Origin: Deltaproteobacteria bacterium
GTDB taxonomy: Bacteria; Myxococcota_A; Polyangia; DRWM01; JAAZOP01
Reading direction: 5' to 3'
DNA: 57,079 nucleotides
Assembly: GCA_016218765.1 (NCBI GenBank)
Contig: JACRCZ010000016.1
Span: forward strand, 1 to 57,079
How positions within the stretch are numbered: position 1 is the stretch's first letter; each line of letters begins with the position of its first letter. Position numbers and translations under genes: made by a program. Shown here one piece after another: positions 41,853 through 51,164 of this stretch. A model generated the notes under the pieces. The model made no database searches, was not told the origin of the DNA, and saw only the letters and a list, made by a program, of their open reading frames with translations.

Positions 41853-42335
41853 TCAGGCTTCGGAGGAGGTCGCCCGCGGACGTGCGCCCGTCCAGAGGAA
41901 CAGGAGAGCGCCGGCGACCAGGCACATGTCGGCGACGTTGAAGATGGGCCAGTAGCGGATGTGGATGAAATCGATCACGTAGCCGCGAAAGACGCGATCG
42001 AGGAGGTTGCCGGCGTCGCCGGCGAGGAAGAGCGCGATCGCGAGCTGTTCGGGCCAGGGGGCGGCGCGGCGGACGTACCAGAAGACGGCGAGCAGCGGGA
42101 GGGCGAGACCGGCGAAGCCGACGGCGAGCGCGCGCTTGATCCCGTCGGGGACCTCGCGCAGGGCGCTGAAGGCGAAGTCGCGGTTCTCGGCGTACCGGAG
42201 GTCGAGGACGCCGGCGACGAGGCTCACCGGCTCGTCGTGCCGCAGCTCGGACTGCGCGGCGTGCTTGGTGGCGTGGTCGCAGCCGACCAGACCCACGGCC
42301 GTGGCGATCAGGGCGATGACGTGCATCTTCCGCAT
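41853..42335 (-). CDS. lspA: Lipoprotein signal peptidase (signal peptidase II)
   Basis: Inner-membrane aspartic protease that cleaves prolipoproteins below the lipobox Cys, relevant here given the many lipoproteins. 160 residues from the ATG at 42335; the frame to 42686 is unsupported. Four hydrophobic segments are present. The conserved blocks are NRDFAFS (51-57), AGDAGNLLDR with catalytic Asp113, and FNVADMCL with catalytic Asp136. The N-terminus contains DHATK, the usual D-x-x-T-K motif. It is divergent from the 42511 gene. Confidence 0.93.
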   Translation of the reverse strand: MRKMHVIALIATAVGLVGCDHATKHAAQSELRHDEPVSLVAGVLDLRYAENRDFAFSALREVPDGIKRALAVGFAGLALPLLAVFWYVRRAAPWPEQLAIALFLAGDAGNLLDRVFRGYVIDFIHIRYWPIFNVADMCLVAGALLFLWTGARPRATSSEA

Positions 42336-42411
42336 GATACCCTCCGGGTCGGCCAACCCCCGGAGGCGGCGGTTCATTCCCGACAAGATCCCGGCCCCCT
42401 TTGCCTTCCCC

Positions 42412-42452
42412 CTTTGCGTCCTTGGCGTCCCTTGGCGATCTTTGCGCGAAAT
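42412..42452 (+). repeat. 9-bp tandem array (CTTTGCGTC family)
   Basis: Units ctttgcgtc, cttggcgtc, ccttggcgat, ctttgcgcg run from 42412 to 42448, followed by aaatccctccc. It lies in the lspA/42511 divergent gap, 60 bp upstream of the plus-strand gene and in its orientation. A longer copy ending in the same tttgcgcgaaatcc is at 52635-52676. Confidence 0.82.
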
Positions 42453-42510
42453 CCCTCCCGGATCCAGGATGCCTCTCGTCCGTAGGAAGGCCCGCCAAGG
42501 GGAAGACGAC

Positions 42511-44088
42511 ATGCGACGAAATCGGATGATCCTGGGACTCGCGATCCTGCTGGCGGCGCCGGCCGGCGCCGCGGCGGCGCCGATGGAACACCACGACCTG
42601 GCCTCGCTGTGGTTCCTGGCCGACGAGATCGTCATGGGCGAGGAAATCTCGCACGGTACCGAAGGAGCCGACTGGAACGAGATCACGACCTACCGCGTGA
42701 GCCGCTCGTGGAAGGGCGAGCTGGAGGTCGGGGCCGAGATCGAGGTCTTCGACGACGTGTACCGCCTGGCGATCGAACCGACGTGGGACTTGAGCGACCC
42801 GGCGAGCCCGCGGCGGATCGACCCGCCGGAGCGCGAGCCGTGCGCGATCCTGTTCCTGGTGCCGTCGCCGGCGCGGCTGATCGAGGAGGGACGGTTCACC
42901 CGCGAGGGGCTGTGGATGAAGGTACCGTCGGGCATGCGCATCCTCGCCGCTGGGAAGGTGTACCGCTTCGTCCAGATGAGCAACCCGGGCGCCTACGGGC
43001 CGGTGCCGCAGGGCGACGACCCGCAGGACGTGCTGGCCGGCAGCCTCGAACCGATCGAGCCGATGGGCCTGGAAGCGTTCGAGGACGAGCTGGCGGACGC
43101 GAAGGCGAAGGCGGAGCGGGCCGACGCGGCGCTGGCGCTGACGGACGCCACCGCCCGGAACCGCGCGCTGCTCGACCTGTTGCCGCCCCCGCGGACCTTC
43201 CCGCCGCGGGCCGAAGTCCCGCAGGGCGGCTTTCCCGCCGACGCGCTCTCGATGCGGCTGCGCGAGGAGATCGCGAGGGCCGGGGTCACGGACGACTTCC
43301 TGGAGGCGATGGGCCGCGAGGTCGTCGGTTCGTTCCGGACCTGGAGCGGCCGGACCTTCCTCGAGCCGGATCGCTCGGCGAGGGGCGAGCTGCTCCTGGC
43401 CGCGGCGCTGGAAACGGGCCGAGCGCGGCACCAGCGCACGGCCGCGCTGCGCGTGCTGGCCGACATGCCGCCCTGGCCGGCCGAGGACGACGAGAACGAC
43501 CCGCTCGTCGAGCGGCTGGCGCCGCTGCTGTCGGACGCGGACCCGTGGGTGCGGGCCGCGGCCGTCGAAGCGGTCGCCGCCTGGCTGGGCAACGAGGAAT
43601 GGAAGCGGACGGCGACGCGCGTGCTGCAGCCTTCGCTGCAGGCGGAGACCGACCCCGACGTGCTGATCGAGGCGGCCTGGGACCTGATGGGCCGCGGAAT
43701 GAAGGACAACCTGCTCGATCCGCTGCTGCGCCGGGGGCGACGGCTGGTCGCCGCGGCACGGCCGGGGCCTGTGGACTCCGCGTCCGGAGCGGAAGTGGTG
43801 CTGGGCTACGAGTTCGCGTGCCGCGATGCGGAGTCGCAGCCGTACTACGTCTCGGTCGGGGCCGTGGCTACGGCGGCGGACGGCAGGGAGGTCCGAAGCT
43901 CGGCGGAGGAGCGTCTGACGACGACGACCACCACGGGCGCGGGGCGGGGAATCTCCCGCTTCACGTTCGTCGAACCGCTGCGCAGCGGGACGTGGCAGGT
44001 GGCGCTGGAGGTGAGCATCTCCACGCGGCACGAGGGTCCGCCGCGGGCGACGGCGACGACGGCGCCAATCGCGGTCACCGTCCCGTAG
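42511..44088 (+). CDS. Secreted HEAT-repeat-containing protein, unknown function
   Basis: 525 residues from the ATG at 42511. Signal peptide MRRNRMILGLAILLAAPAGA. The N-terminal domain (about 28-170) has SLWFLADEIVMGEEIS, TYRVSRSWKGELEVGAEIEV and VYRFVQMSNPGAYGP, a beta-rich domain seen in exported proteins that I cannot name. The middle has HEAT-like helices (HQRTAALRVLADMPPW, DPWVRAAAVEAVAAWLG, DPDVLIEAAWDLMG; about 310-405). A C-terminal beta-sandwich-like domain (about 430-525) follows. Probably periplasmic. It is convergent with the copper-chaperone-like gene. Confidence 0.78.
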   Translation: MRRNRMILGLAILLAAPAGAAAAPMEHHDLASLWFLADEIVMGEEISHGTEGADWNEITTYRVSRSWKGELEVGAEIEVFDDVYRLAIEPTWDLSDPASPRRIDPPEREPCAILFLVPSPARLIEEGRFTREGLWMKVPSGMRILAAGKVYRFVQMSNPGAYGPVPQGDDPQDVLAGSLEPIEPMGLEAFEDELADAKAKAERADAALALTDATARNRALLDLLPPPRTFPPRAEVPQGGFPADALSMRLREEIARAGVTDDFLEAMGREVVGSFRTWSGRTFLEPDRSARGELLLAAALETGRARHQRTAALRVLADMPPWPAEDDENDPLVERLAPLLSDADPWVRAAAVEAVAAWLGNEEWKRTATRVLQPSLQAETDPDVLIEAAWDLMGRGMKDNLLDPLLRRGRRLVAAARPGPVDSASGAEVVLGYEFACRDAESQPYYVSVGAVATAADGREVRSSAEERLTTTTTTGAGRGISRFTFVEPLRSGTWQVALEVSISTRHEGPPRATATTAPIAVTVP

Positions 44089-44106
44089 AGTCCGGGACGG
44101 CCTTCG

Positions 44107-44358
44107 CTAGGTCCAGCTTTCGACGAGCGGTTCGCGGCTGCTGTGCGAGAGGACCTGGTAGCCGGCGGACTCGACCGCGGCGATGAGGGCGGCTGCCGTG
44201 ACGGACGAGTCGGCCAGGACGACGCAGCGTCCCTCGTCGTGCCGGGTCGCGCTTTCCACGACGCCCGGCACCTCGCGTACCGCGTCGTCGACCGACTTCG
44301 CGCAGTGACGGCACGTCATCCCCCCCACGTGGATGGTCCATTCGATTCGCCGCACCAT
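44107..44358 (-). CDS. Heavy-metal-associated (HMA) copper-chaperone-like protein
   Basis: 83 residues from the ATG at 44358; an upstream ATG at 44406 would add 16 residues without similarity. It is a single ferredoxin-like HMA domain with the metal-binding loop GGMTCRHC (Cys16, Cys19), followed by VDDAVREVPGVVESATRHDE and ALIAAVESAGYQV, all typical. It likely binds Cu(I) and hands it to an exporter, but no P-type ATPase is in the window. The spacing to the upstream giant lipoprotein gene is wide (about 60 bp), so it may have its own promoter. Confidence 0.88.
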   Translation of the reverse strand: MVRRIEWTIHVGGMTCRHCAKSVDDAVREVPGVVESATRHDEGRCVVLADSSVTAAALIAAVESAGYQVLSHSSREPLVESWT

Positions 44359-44419
44359 GGTACCGACCTCCAACCGACCCCCCAGCCGCGGCACCATTAT
44401 CGGCATCCGGCGCGCGTTG

Positions 44420-47407
44420 TCACTCCCCGCCGCTGCGCGTCATCAGGATGGTGCCGAAGTCCCCGGCGGCCCAGCCGTTGTCGGCGTCGAGGAAGAAGAG
44501 GCCGCGGAGGTCGCGCGAGGTCGGGGCTGGGCGGGAGGTCCACGACGCGCCGCCGTCGATCGTCTTCAGGAAGGCGCCGGCGGCGCCGGAGACGTAGCCG
44601 GTCGTGGCGTCGACGAAGACGATGGCGTAGAGGACGCCGGTGACGGGAGTGCCGCGCAGGGTCCAGCGCACGCCGCCGTCGGTGGTGACGATGACGGTGC
44701 CGGCGGCGCCGACGGCGAAGCCGTTGGTGTCGTCGAGGAAGCGGACGTCCCACAGCGTCTGGGTGGTGCCGGTGGCGGCCGGCGTCTGCCAGGTGACGCC
44801 GCGGTCGGTCGTGTAGCGGACAGTGCCGCTGGTGCCGGCGACCCAGCCGCGTCCGCTCGGGTTGAACCACACGCCGTACATCGTGACGCCGGCCGGGATG
44901 CCGGTGGGCTCCGCCATCCACGTCGTCCCGCCGTCCGGGGTGTAGCGCACGGAGCTGGTGCCGGAGTACGCGCCCACGGCCCAACCCTCGGCGGCGCTGA
45001 TGAAGTTCACGTCGTACAGCGCGCCGGCGGTGGTGGAGGTCTGGGCGGTCCAGGATGTCCCGCCGTCGGCGGTGGTGCGGATGACGCCGCTCTCGCCGAC
45101 GGCCCAGCCGCGTGCGGTGTCGGCGAAGTGGACGCCCCAGAGGTTCTGGGTGACGCCCGAGGTCTGGGCGGTCCAGTTGGCTCCGCCGTCGACGGTAGCG
45201 ACGATGCGGCCCGCGGCGCCGACCGCCCAGCCGTGGGTGGCGTCGGCGAACGCGACGTCGCGCAGGTTGTCGGCCGTGCCGCCGCGGCGGTCGATCCAGG
45301 TCGAGCCGCCGTTGCTGGAGGAGAGCACGGTGCCGTTCTGGCCGACGGCCAGGGCGTTGTGCGCGTCGAAGAACACGAGGGCGTCGAGGTTGGCGGTGGT
45401 GCCGCTGGTGCGCGAGGACCAGGCGAGGCCGCCGTCGGCGGTGGTCTCGACCCGCCCGCCGGCGCCGACGATGACGGCGGCGTCCGCGGAGCTGGGGAAG
45501 ACGGCGTTGTACTGCACGGCGGAGCGCATGAAGGCGGCCCAGGTGGTGCCGCCGTTGGTCGAGCGGTAGGCGTAGTAGTAGCCGACGGCCCAGCCGACGT
45601 TGGCGTCGACGAAGCGGACGGAGCGGATGTCGTAGGTCGAGCCGCTCGTCTGGGGCAGCCAGACGGCGCCGCCGTTGGCGGTCTTGAGGATGCGGCCGGA
45701 GGCGCCGGCGGCCCAGCCGGTGGTGGCGGAGATGAAGTGGACGGCGTAGAGGTTGGTGGTCACGCCGCTGGACTGCGGGGTCCAGGTCGTGCCGCCGTCG
45801 ACGGTGGCGACGATGACCCCGCCGTCACCGACGGCCCAGCCGTGGGTGACGTCGGCGAAGGAGACGCCGCGAAGGTTGGCGGTGACGCCGCTGGTCTGGG
45901 CGATCCAGTTGGCGCCGCCGTCGTCGGAGCGGAAGATGGCGCCGCCGTTGCCGACGGCCCAGCCGATGGCGGCGGTGGCGAAATCGATGCCGCCCAGCAC
46001 GACGCCGCCGGGGACGACGCCGACGTTGCGCCACGTGGCGCCGCGATCGCCGCTGCGGGCGACGATGCCCGCGTTGCCCGCGGCCCAGGCGGTGGTGCCG
46101 GCGAAATCGAGGCCCCACAGCTCCTCGTAGGGCGGCACGGGGCTCTGCTGGGTCCACGGGGCGCAGGAGACGCGGCAGGACGCCGGGCCGCAGGTGAGGA
46201 AGCCGGAGTCGCAGGTCAGGGTGCAGGAGCCGTCGACGCAGGTGTTGGAGCCGTTGACCACGACGGTGCAGGGGGTCTCGGCGGACCATTCCAGGCAGCC
46301 CAGCGCGCCGACCCCGCAGACGCGGGGCGCGCCGCCGGGACCGCACTCGCGGGCGCCGTCGGACGGGCAGTCGTCGGTGCAGATCGTGGTGCAGACGCCC
46401 GCGCCCTCGCAGCTCTGGTGCGCCCCGCACTCCGTGCGCGCGCCCCAGATGCGGCAGCCTGTCGCGGGGTTCAGCTCGCACGCTTCGTAGGCCGTGCCGG
46501 TCATGCACCGCGCCTCGCCCTCGCCGCACGCGTCGGTGCAGCTCGGACAGATCCCGGCGCCGACGCAGGCGCGTCCGCCCGGACAGCGGTAGGGCGCCGA
46601 CCAGCCGTAGCAGCCCGCGCCGGCGTCGCGCATGCACACCTGGTAGTCGTCGCCGAAACAGCGCATCTCGGCGGCGGAGCAGACGTCGGTGCACGCGTCG
46701 ACGCACGCGCCCTCCCAGCAGAACTGGGGCATCGCGCAGGGCGGATCGGCGACCCATTGCAGGCAGCCCGAGGCACCGCGCTCGCACGTGAGCACCTCCT
46801 CCAGCGCGCTGCAGCGCGCGAGGCCCTCGGTGCACTCGTCGGAGCACGACGCGCACACGCCGGCGCCGGTGCAGGCCATGCCGGGACCGCAGGCGGTCGG
46901 CGTGCCCCAGGCGAGGCAGCCGCGCGGGCCGGTCTCGCACTCCTGGACGTCGGCGTCCGAGCAGCGCCGCTCGCCCAGCGTGCAGACGTCGGAGCATGTG
47001 GCGACGCAGGCGTCTTCCTGGCAGAACTGGCCGGCAGGACAGGACTGGACCGGGCCCCAGGCCGGACAGCCGTCGGTCCCGGCGATGCACTCCGACCACT
47101 GCGTGTCCGCCGCCGGTGGAAGCTCGCAGCGGCGCTCGCCCAGCGTGCAGGCGGGCGTCCCGCAGCCGTCCGGGACGTCGGGGACGTCGGGAACCTCGGC
47201 GACGTCGGCGTCCCCGCCCTCCTCGCCGGCCGCCTCGTCGCCGGGGCCGACGGCGTCCTCCACGCCGCCGTCGTCGCGCGGCGGCGGGTTGTCGTCGTCC
47301 TCTCCCGCCGCGCAGGCCGGACCCAGGAACGCGGCCAGGAGGACCCACGGGGCGGCCGCGCGGCCGAGAGTCGTGAGTCGTGAGTCGTGAGTCGCGAGTC
47401 CGTTCAT
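44420..47407 (-). CDS. Giant lipoprotein: Cys-rich repeats plus Ycf48/BNR-like beta-propeller repeats (paralogue B)
   Basis: 995 residues from the ATG at 47407, the only usable start before the hydrophobic segment APWVLLAAFLGPACAAG. The frame is open to 51613 on paper. Codons 2-14 (NGLATHDSRLTTL) translate a 7-bp repeat array. An acidic spacer (about 36-70) leads to about nine Cys-rich modules (about 75-420: CTLGERRC, CLAWGTPTACGPG). Then come a dozen or more units of the type GWAVGASGRILKTANGGAVW and WTAQTSGVTQNLWGVHFADT, the Ycf48/BNR propeller repeat. Probably exported to the surface. It ends TRSGGE, as does its upstream paralogue. The exact role is unknown. Confidence 0.85.
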   Translation of the reverse strand: MNGLATHDSRLTTLGRAAAPWVLLAAFLGPACAAGEDDDNPPPRDDGGVEDAVGPGDEAAGEEGGDADVAEVPDVPDVPDGCGTPACTLGERRCELPPAADTQWSECIAGTDGCPAWGPVQSCPAGQFCQEDACVATCSDVCTLGERRCSDADVQECETGPRGCLAWGTPTACGPGMACTGAGVCASCSDECTEGLARCSALEEVLTCERGASGCLQWVADPPCAMPQFCWEGACVDACTDVCSAAEMRCFGDDYQVCMRDAGAGCYGWSAPYRCPGGRACVGAGICPSCTDACGEGEARCMTGTAYEACELNPATGCRIWGARTECGAHQSCEGAGVCTTICTDDCPSDGARECGPGGAPRVCGVGALGCLEWSAETPCTVVVNGSNTCVDGSCTLTCDSGFLTCGPASCRVSCAPWTQQSPVPPYEELWGLDFAGTTAWAAGNAGIVARSGDRGATWRNVGVVPGGVVLGGIDFATAAIGWAVGNGGAIFRSDDGGANWIAQTSGVTANLRGVSFADVTHGWAVGDGGVIVATVDGGTTWTPQSSGVTTNLYAVHFISATTGWAAGASGRILKTANGGAVWLPQTSGSTYDIRSVRFVDANVGWAVGYYYAYRSTNGGTTWAAFMRSAVQYNAVFPSSADAAVIVGAGGRVETTADGGLAWSSRTSGTTANLDALVFFDAHNALAVGQNGTVLSSSNGGSTWIDRRGGTADNLRDVAFADATHGWAVGAAGRIVATVDGGANWTAQTSGVTQNLWGVHFADTARGWAVGESGVIRTTADGGTSWTAQTSTTAGALYDVNFISAAEGWAVGAYSGTSSVRYTPDGGTTWMAEPTGIPAGVTMYGVWFNPSGRGWVAGTSGTVRYTTDRGVTWQTPAATGTTQTLWDVRFLDDTNGFAVGAAGTVIVTTDGGVRWTLRGTPVTGVLYAIVFVDATTGYVSGAAGAFLKTIDGGASWTSRPAPTSRDLRGLFFLDADNGWAAGDFGTILMTRSGGE
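47368..47402. repeat. 7-bp tandem array (GAGTCGT) in the 5' coding end of paralogue B
   Basis: Five in-phase units, gagtcgt, gagtcgt, gagtcgt, gagtcgc, gagtccg, from 47368 to 47402. On the minus strand the unit is ACTCACG, read directly after the ATG at 47407. Confidence 0.88.
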
Positions 47408-47420
47408 CCCGATTGCTCCG

Positions 47421-47465
47421 CGCACTTCCCGCACTTCCCGCACGCCCCGCACTCCCCGCACTTCG
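47421..47465. repeat. 9-bp tandem array (CGCACTTCC) between the paralogues
   Basis: Five in-phase 9-bp units: cgcacttcc, cgcacttcc, cgcacgccc, cgcactccc, cgcacttcg. They fill most of the 59-bp gap between the end of paralogue A (47467) and the start of paralogue B (47407), where a ribosome binding site would be expected. Confidence 0.88.
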
Positions 47466-47466
47466 A

Positions 47467-49701
47467 CTACTCGCCGCCGGTGCGGGTGGCGAGGATCGAG
47501 CCGTTGTCGCCGGCCGTCCAGCCGACGGAGCCGTTGGCGAAGGACAGGCCGTAGAGGGCCTGGGCCGTGGGCAGGGTGAGCGAGTTCCAGTTGATGCCGT
47601 CGGTGGTGCGCAGGGCGCTGCCGGCGGCGCCGGCGATCCAGCCGTGGGTCGCGTCGGTGAAGTCGAGGGCGTAGAAGGCGGCCGAGGACGGCGTGCCGAC
47701 GACGCTCCAGTTCGCGCCGCCGTTGGTGGTATGCAGGACGATGCCGCCGGCGCCGCAGACCCACACATCCGTGGCGCTCACCGCCTCGACGTCCCACAGC
47801 TCCTCGGTCCGGCCGCTGGTCTGGGCGACCCAGGTGACGCCGGCGTCGGTCGTGGTGCGGATGGTGCCCGAGGCGCCGACGGCCCAGCCGAGGGAGGCGG
47901 TGGCGAAGTTCACGCCGCGGAGGTTGACCGCGACGCCGCTGGTCTCGGTCTGCCAGGTCGCGCCGCCGTCGGGGGTGTAGCGGATGGTCCCGGAGCTGCC
48001 GACGGCCCAGGCGGTGAGAGTGTCGAAGGCGTCGACGTCGTAGAGGGCGATGCTGGCGACGGTGGCGCTGTTCTGCGCGACCCAGGTGGTGCCGCCGTCG
48101 GTGGTCTTGCGGATCACGGCGCCCGTGGGTGCGGTGGACGAGTACTCGCCGACCGCCCAGCCGGTGGTGGCGCCGACCATATCGATGCCCCAGAGGTTCT
48201 GCGTGACCCCGCTGGTCTGCGCGGTCCAGGTCGCGCCGCCGTCGGCGGTCGCGTAGATCGAGCCGTTGTAGCCGACGGCCCGGGCGGCCGACGGCGTGAT
48301 CGCGTGGACGCCGCGCAGGTTGCGCGGGGTGGCGGGCGCGCGACGGTCGACCCAGGTGGCGCCGACGTTCGCCGTGCTGAGCGCCGTGCCGTTCTGGCCC
48401 ACGACGGCGCCGCGGCTGGCGTCCAGGAAGACCACGTCGTTGAGCGTGTTGGTGGTGCCGCTCGTGCGCAGGGCCCACGTCGTGCCGCCGTTGCTGGTGT
48501 AGCCGATGCGGCCGCCGGGACCGACAATCGTGGCGGCGAGCGGGGTGGTGCCGCCGTGCCCCCAGATGCCCGTGTAGGTCGTCAGGCCGACGAGGGAGAG
48601 GTAGTAGTTCGACCACGTCGCGCCGCCGTCCGCGGTGCGATAGGCGTAGTAGTAGCCGACGGCCCAGCCGTTGTTGGCGTCGATGAAGTGCACCGACATG
48701 ATGTCGTAGGTGAGGCCGCTCGACTGGGGCAGCCAGACCAGGCCGCCGTTGGCCGTGCGCAGGATCCGCCCGCTCGCGCCCACCGCCCAGCCGCTGGTGG
48801 CCGAGACGAACCAGACGTCGTAGAGGTTGGTCGTGAGGCCGCTGGCCTGCGGCGCCCAGGTGAAGCCGGCGTCGGCGGTGGCGACGATGACGCCCGAGTT
48901 GCCGACGGCCCAGCAGTGCGTCGCGTCGGCGCAGGACACGGCGTTGAGCTGCTGGGTGGTGCCGGAAGCCTGGGCGCTCCAGGTGGCGCCGCCGTCGGTG
49001 GTGACGATGATGCCGCCGGCGTCGCCGACGGCCCAGCCGTGGGTCGCATCGGCGAAGTCCACGCCGCGCAGCGTGATGCGCGGCCCGCTGCCCACGTTGT
49101 ACCAGGTCGCGCCGGCGTCGTCGGAGCGGACGACGATGCCGTAGTCGCCGACCGCCCAGAGGGTGTCGCCGACCGCGGTCATGGACCGCAGGTCGTGGTA
49201 GGGCGGCAGCGCGGCCTGCCACAGCCAGGGACGGCAGGAACGGCGGCACTCGGTGCCGCACAGGACGAAGCCCACGTCGCAGGTCGCGGAGCAGGCGCCG
49301 CCCGAGCAGATCGGCGTGCCGTCGGCCACGACGGGACAGGCGGCCGGCGCGCCCCAGGCGGTGCAGCCGTCGAACCCGCGCACGCACGTCTCGACGGCGG
49401 CCGTGGCGGCCGAGCAGCGGCGCGTCCCCTCGGTGCAGGCGTCCGTGCACACCGCGCTGCAGACGCCCGCACCGCGGCAGGTCTCGCCCGCGGGGCAGGT
49501 CTGCACGACGCCCCAGTCCAGGCACCCGGATGTCTGCAGCGCGCAGACCTGGTAGCCCGAGCCGTTGCAGCGCCGGTCGTCCACGGTGCAGGTGTCGACG
49601 CAGGACGGCACGCAGGCCCCCCCGGAGCAGATCTGGCCGGAGGGACAGGAGACCGGCGTGCCCCAGTCGGTGCAGCCCGACGGCTGCATCTCGCAAACCT
49701 C
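47467..49701 (-). pseudogene. Ycf48/BNR-repeat giant lipoprotein (paralogue A), C-terminal part after in-frame TAG
   Basis: Continues the reading frame of the 50838 gene directly after the TAG at 49704-49702. It begins EVCEMQPSGCTDWGTPVSCP (the internal Met is at 49689) and carries the last two or so Cys-rich modules, then a dozen or more propeller units (GWAVGASGRILRTANGGLVW, ATWTAQTSGVTQNLWGIDMV), and ends RTGGE. It lacks a signal peptide, so if translated alone from 49689 it would stay cytoplasmic. That makes it either the dead 3' half of one gene, a read-through product, or a sequence error. Highly similar in layout to paralogue B downstream. Confidence 0.75.
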
Positions 49702-50838
49702 CTACCCGCCGACCACGCAGCGGTGCGCACCCTCGGTGCACTGGTTGACGCAGACGTCGCCGCAGGCGCCGCCCGAGCAGACCTGGCCGGCCGGGCACGG
49801 CGAGATGTCGTTCCAGTCGAGGCACCCGGACGCCTGCAGGGCGCAGGTCTGGAGGCCCGAGCCGGCGCAGCGGCTCGCGCCGTCGGCGCACACGTCCGTG
49901 CACACCGCGACGCACGCGCCGCCGGAGCAGACCTCGCCGCCGCCGCACGGCACGACATCGCTCCAGTCCAGGCAGCCGGACGCCTGCACGGCGCAGGTGC
50001 GCACGCCCAGGCCCGAGCAGATCGTGGCGTCCTCGGTGCACTGGTCGAAGCAGCGGTCCTCGCAGGCCCCGCCGGTGCAGACCTGGCCCGCGCCGCAGGG
50101 CGTCACGGCGCCCCAGTCCAGGCAGCCCGACGGCTGCATCGCGCACTCCGCCGTCCCCGCGCCCTGGCAGCGCGTGGCGCCGGCCGCGGTGCAGAGGTCG
50201 ACGCAGCCGCGGATGCAGACGCCGCCCGCACAGAACTCGCCGGCCTCGCACGAGACCGGAATACCCCAGTCCGCGCAGCCCGACGCGCCGACCTGGCACT
50301 CCTGCCAGCCCGAGGCGTAGCACTGGCGGCCGCCGACCGAGCACATGTCGGTGCAGCCGGCGGCGCAGACGCCGTCCGTGCACGACTGGCCGAGCGGGCA
50401 GGCGACGGGGTCGTTCCAGTCCAGGCACCCGGAGGCCTGCGTCGCGCACTCGACGTAGCCCGGGCCGGAGCACAGACGATCCGTCGCCGAGCAGACGTCG
50501 CGGCAGGTCGCGCCGCAGGCACCGCCGGAGCAGACCTCGCCCGAGCCGCAGGCGACGACATCCCCGAAGTCGGTGCAGCCGGACGCCTGCGTCACGCACT
50601 CGCGATAGCCGCCGCCGGAGCAGATGCGGGCGCCGAGCGTGCAGAGGTTCACGCAGCCGTCGGGACGGCCGTCCGGGACGTCGGGAGCGTCGGGGAGCGT
50701 GTCGATTCCCTCTTCGACGCCATCCGCGTCGCCGACGCCGTCGGACGCGTCGCTCCCGCCGGTGGAATCGTCGCCACAGGCGCCGAGAGCGGCGAACGCG
50801 CCGAGCGCGAGACAGGTCCCCAGGGTGCGCAGATTCAT
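49702..50838 (-). CDS. Cys-rich lipoprotein, N-terminal part of paralogue A ending at in-frame TAG
   Basis: 378 residues from the ATG at 50838. Signal peptide and lipobox AALGAC (Cys21), an acidic spacer (GSDASDGVGDADGVEEGIDT), then about eight Cys-rich modules with the pattern C.G.GY.EC..Q.SGCLDW...V.C..G..C..G.C...C. The frame stops at TAG (49704-49702) exactly where the repeat expects an aromatic residue: sister modules read GGYRECVTQASGC, PGYVECATQASGC and SGYQVCALQTSGC, whereas here it is VGG-stop-EVCEMQPSGC. A TAC-to-TAG change is the simplest explanation. The downstream frame is unchanged for another 740 codons. Confidence 0.8.
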   Translation of the reverse strand: MNLRTLGTCLALGAFAALGACGDDSTGGSDASDGVGDADGVEEGIDTLPDAPDVPDGRPDGCVNLCTLGARICSGGGYRECVTQASGCTDFGDVVACGSGEVCSGGACGATCRDVCSATDRLCSGPGYVECATQASGCLDWNDPVACPLGQSCTDGVCAAGCTDMCSVGGRQCYASGWQECQVGASGCADWGIPVSCEAGEFCAGGVCIRGCVDLCTAAGATRCQGAGTAECAMQPSGCLDWGAVTPCGAGQVCTGGACEDRCFDQCTEDATICSGLGVRTCAVQASGCLDWSDVVPCGGGEVCSGGACVAVCTDVCADGASRCAGSGLQTCALQASGCLDWNDISPCPAGQVCSGGACGDVCVNQCTEGAHRCVVGG

Positions 50839-51164
50839 GGTGCTCTTCTCCCCGCGACCGAGCCGTGTCCCCCGGTGGCCAACGCGCGACGAGGCCCGGT
50901 GCGCGTTCTCGATGGCGTGCCGAGTCTAGCGCGCCGCCGGACGATCGGCCATCGGATATTGGTCCGCGGCCGGCGGTCGCGGGCCGGCGGTCGGCGGTCG
51001 GCGGCCGGTGGTCGGCTGCCGGCGGCCGGCGGCCCCTTCGGAGCGGGCCGGCACCAGGGGACCGCGGGCCTGCGCGGAATCGCACACCGGGGAATCGGCG
51101 AATGCCGATTCGTTGCGCGGACGTCGCCAGGGTGCTAAAAAGCCCGCCGAAAGGGAGGACAACC
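50839..51164 (+). other. Divergent promoter region with a 63-bp GGCGGTC array
   Basis: This 326-bp gap separates paralogue A from the plus-strand lipoprotein gene. From 50972 to 51034 nine 7-bp units run in phase (ggcggtc, gcgggcc, ggcggtc, ggcggtc, ggcggcc, ggtggtc, ggctgcc, ggcggcc, ggcggcc), preceded by degenerate copies with atattggtc. The rest shows no gene. aagggaggacaacc before 51165 is the ribosome binding site of the next gene. Confidence 0.8.
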
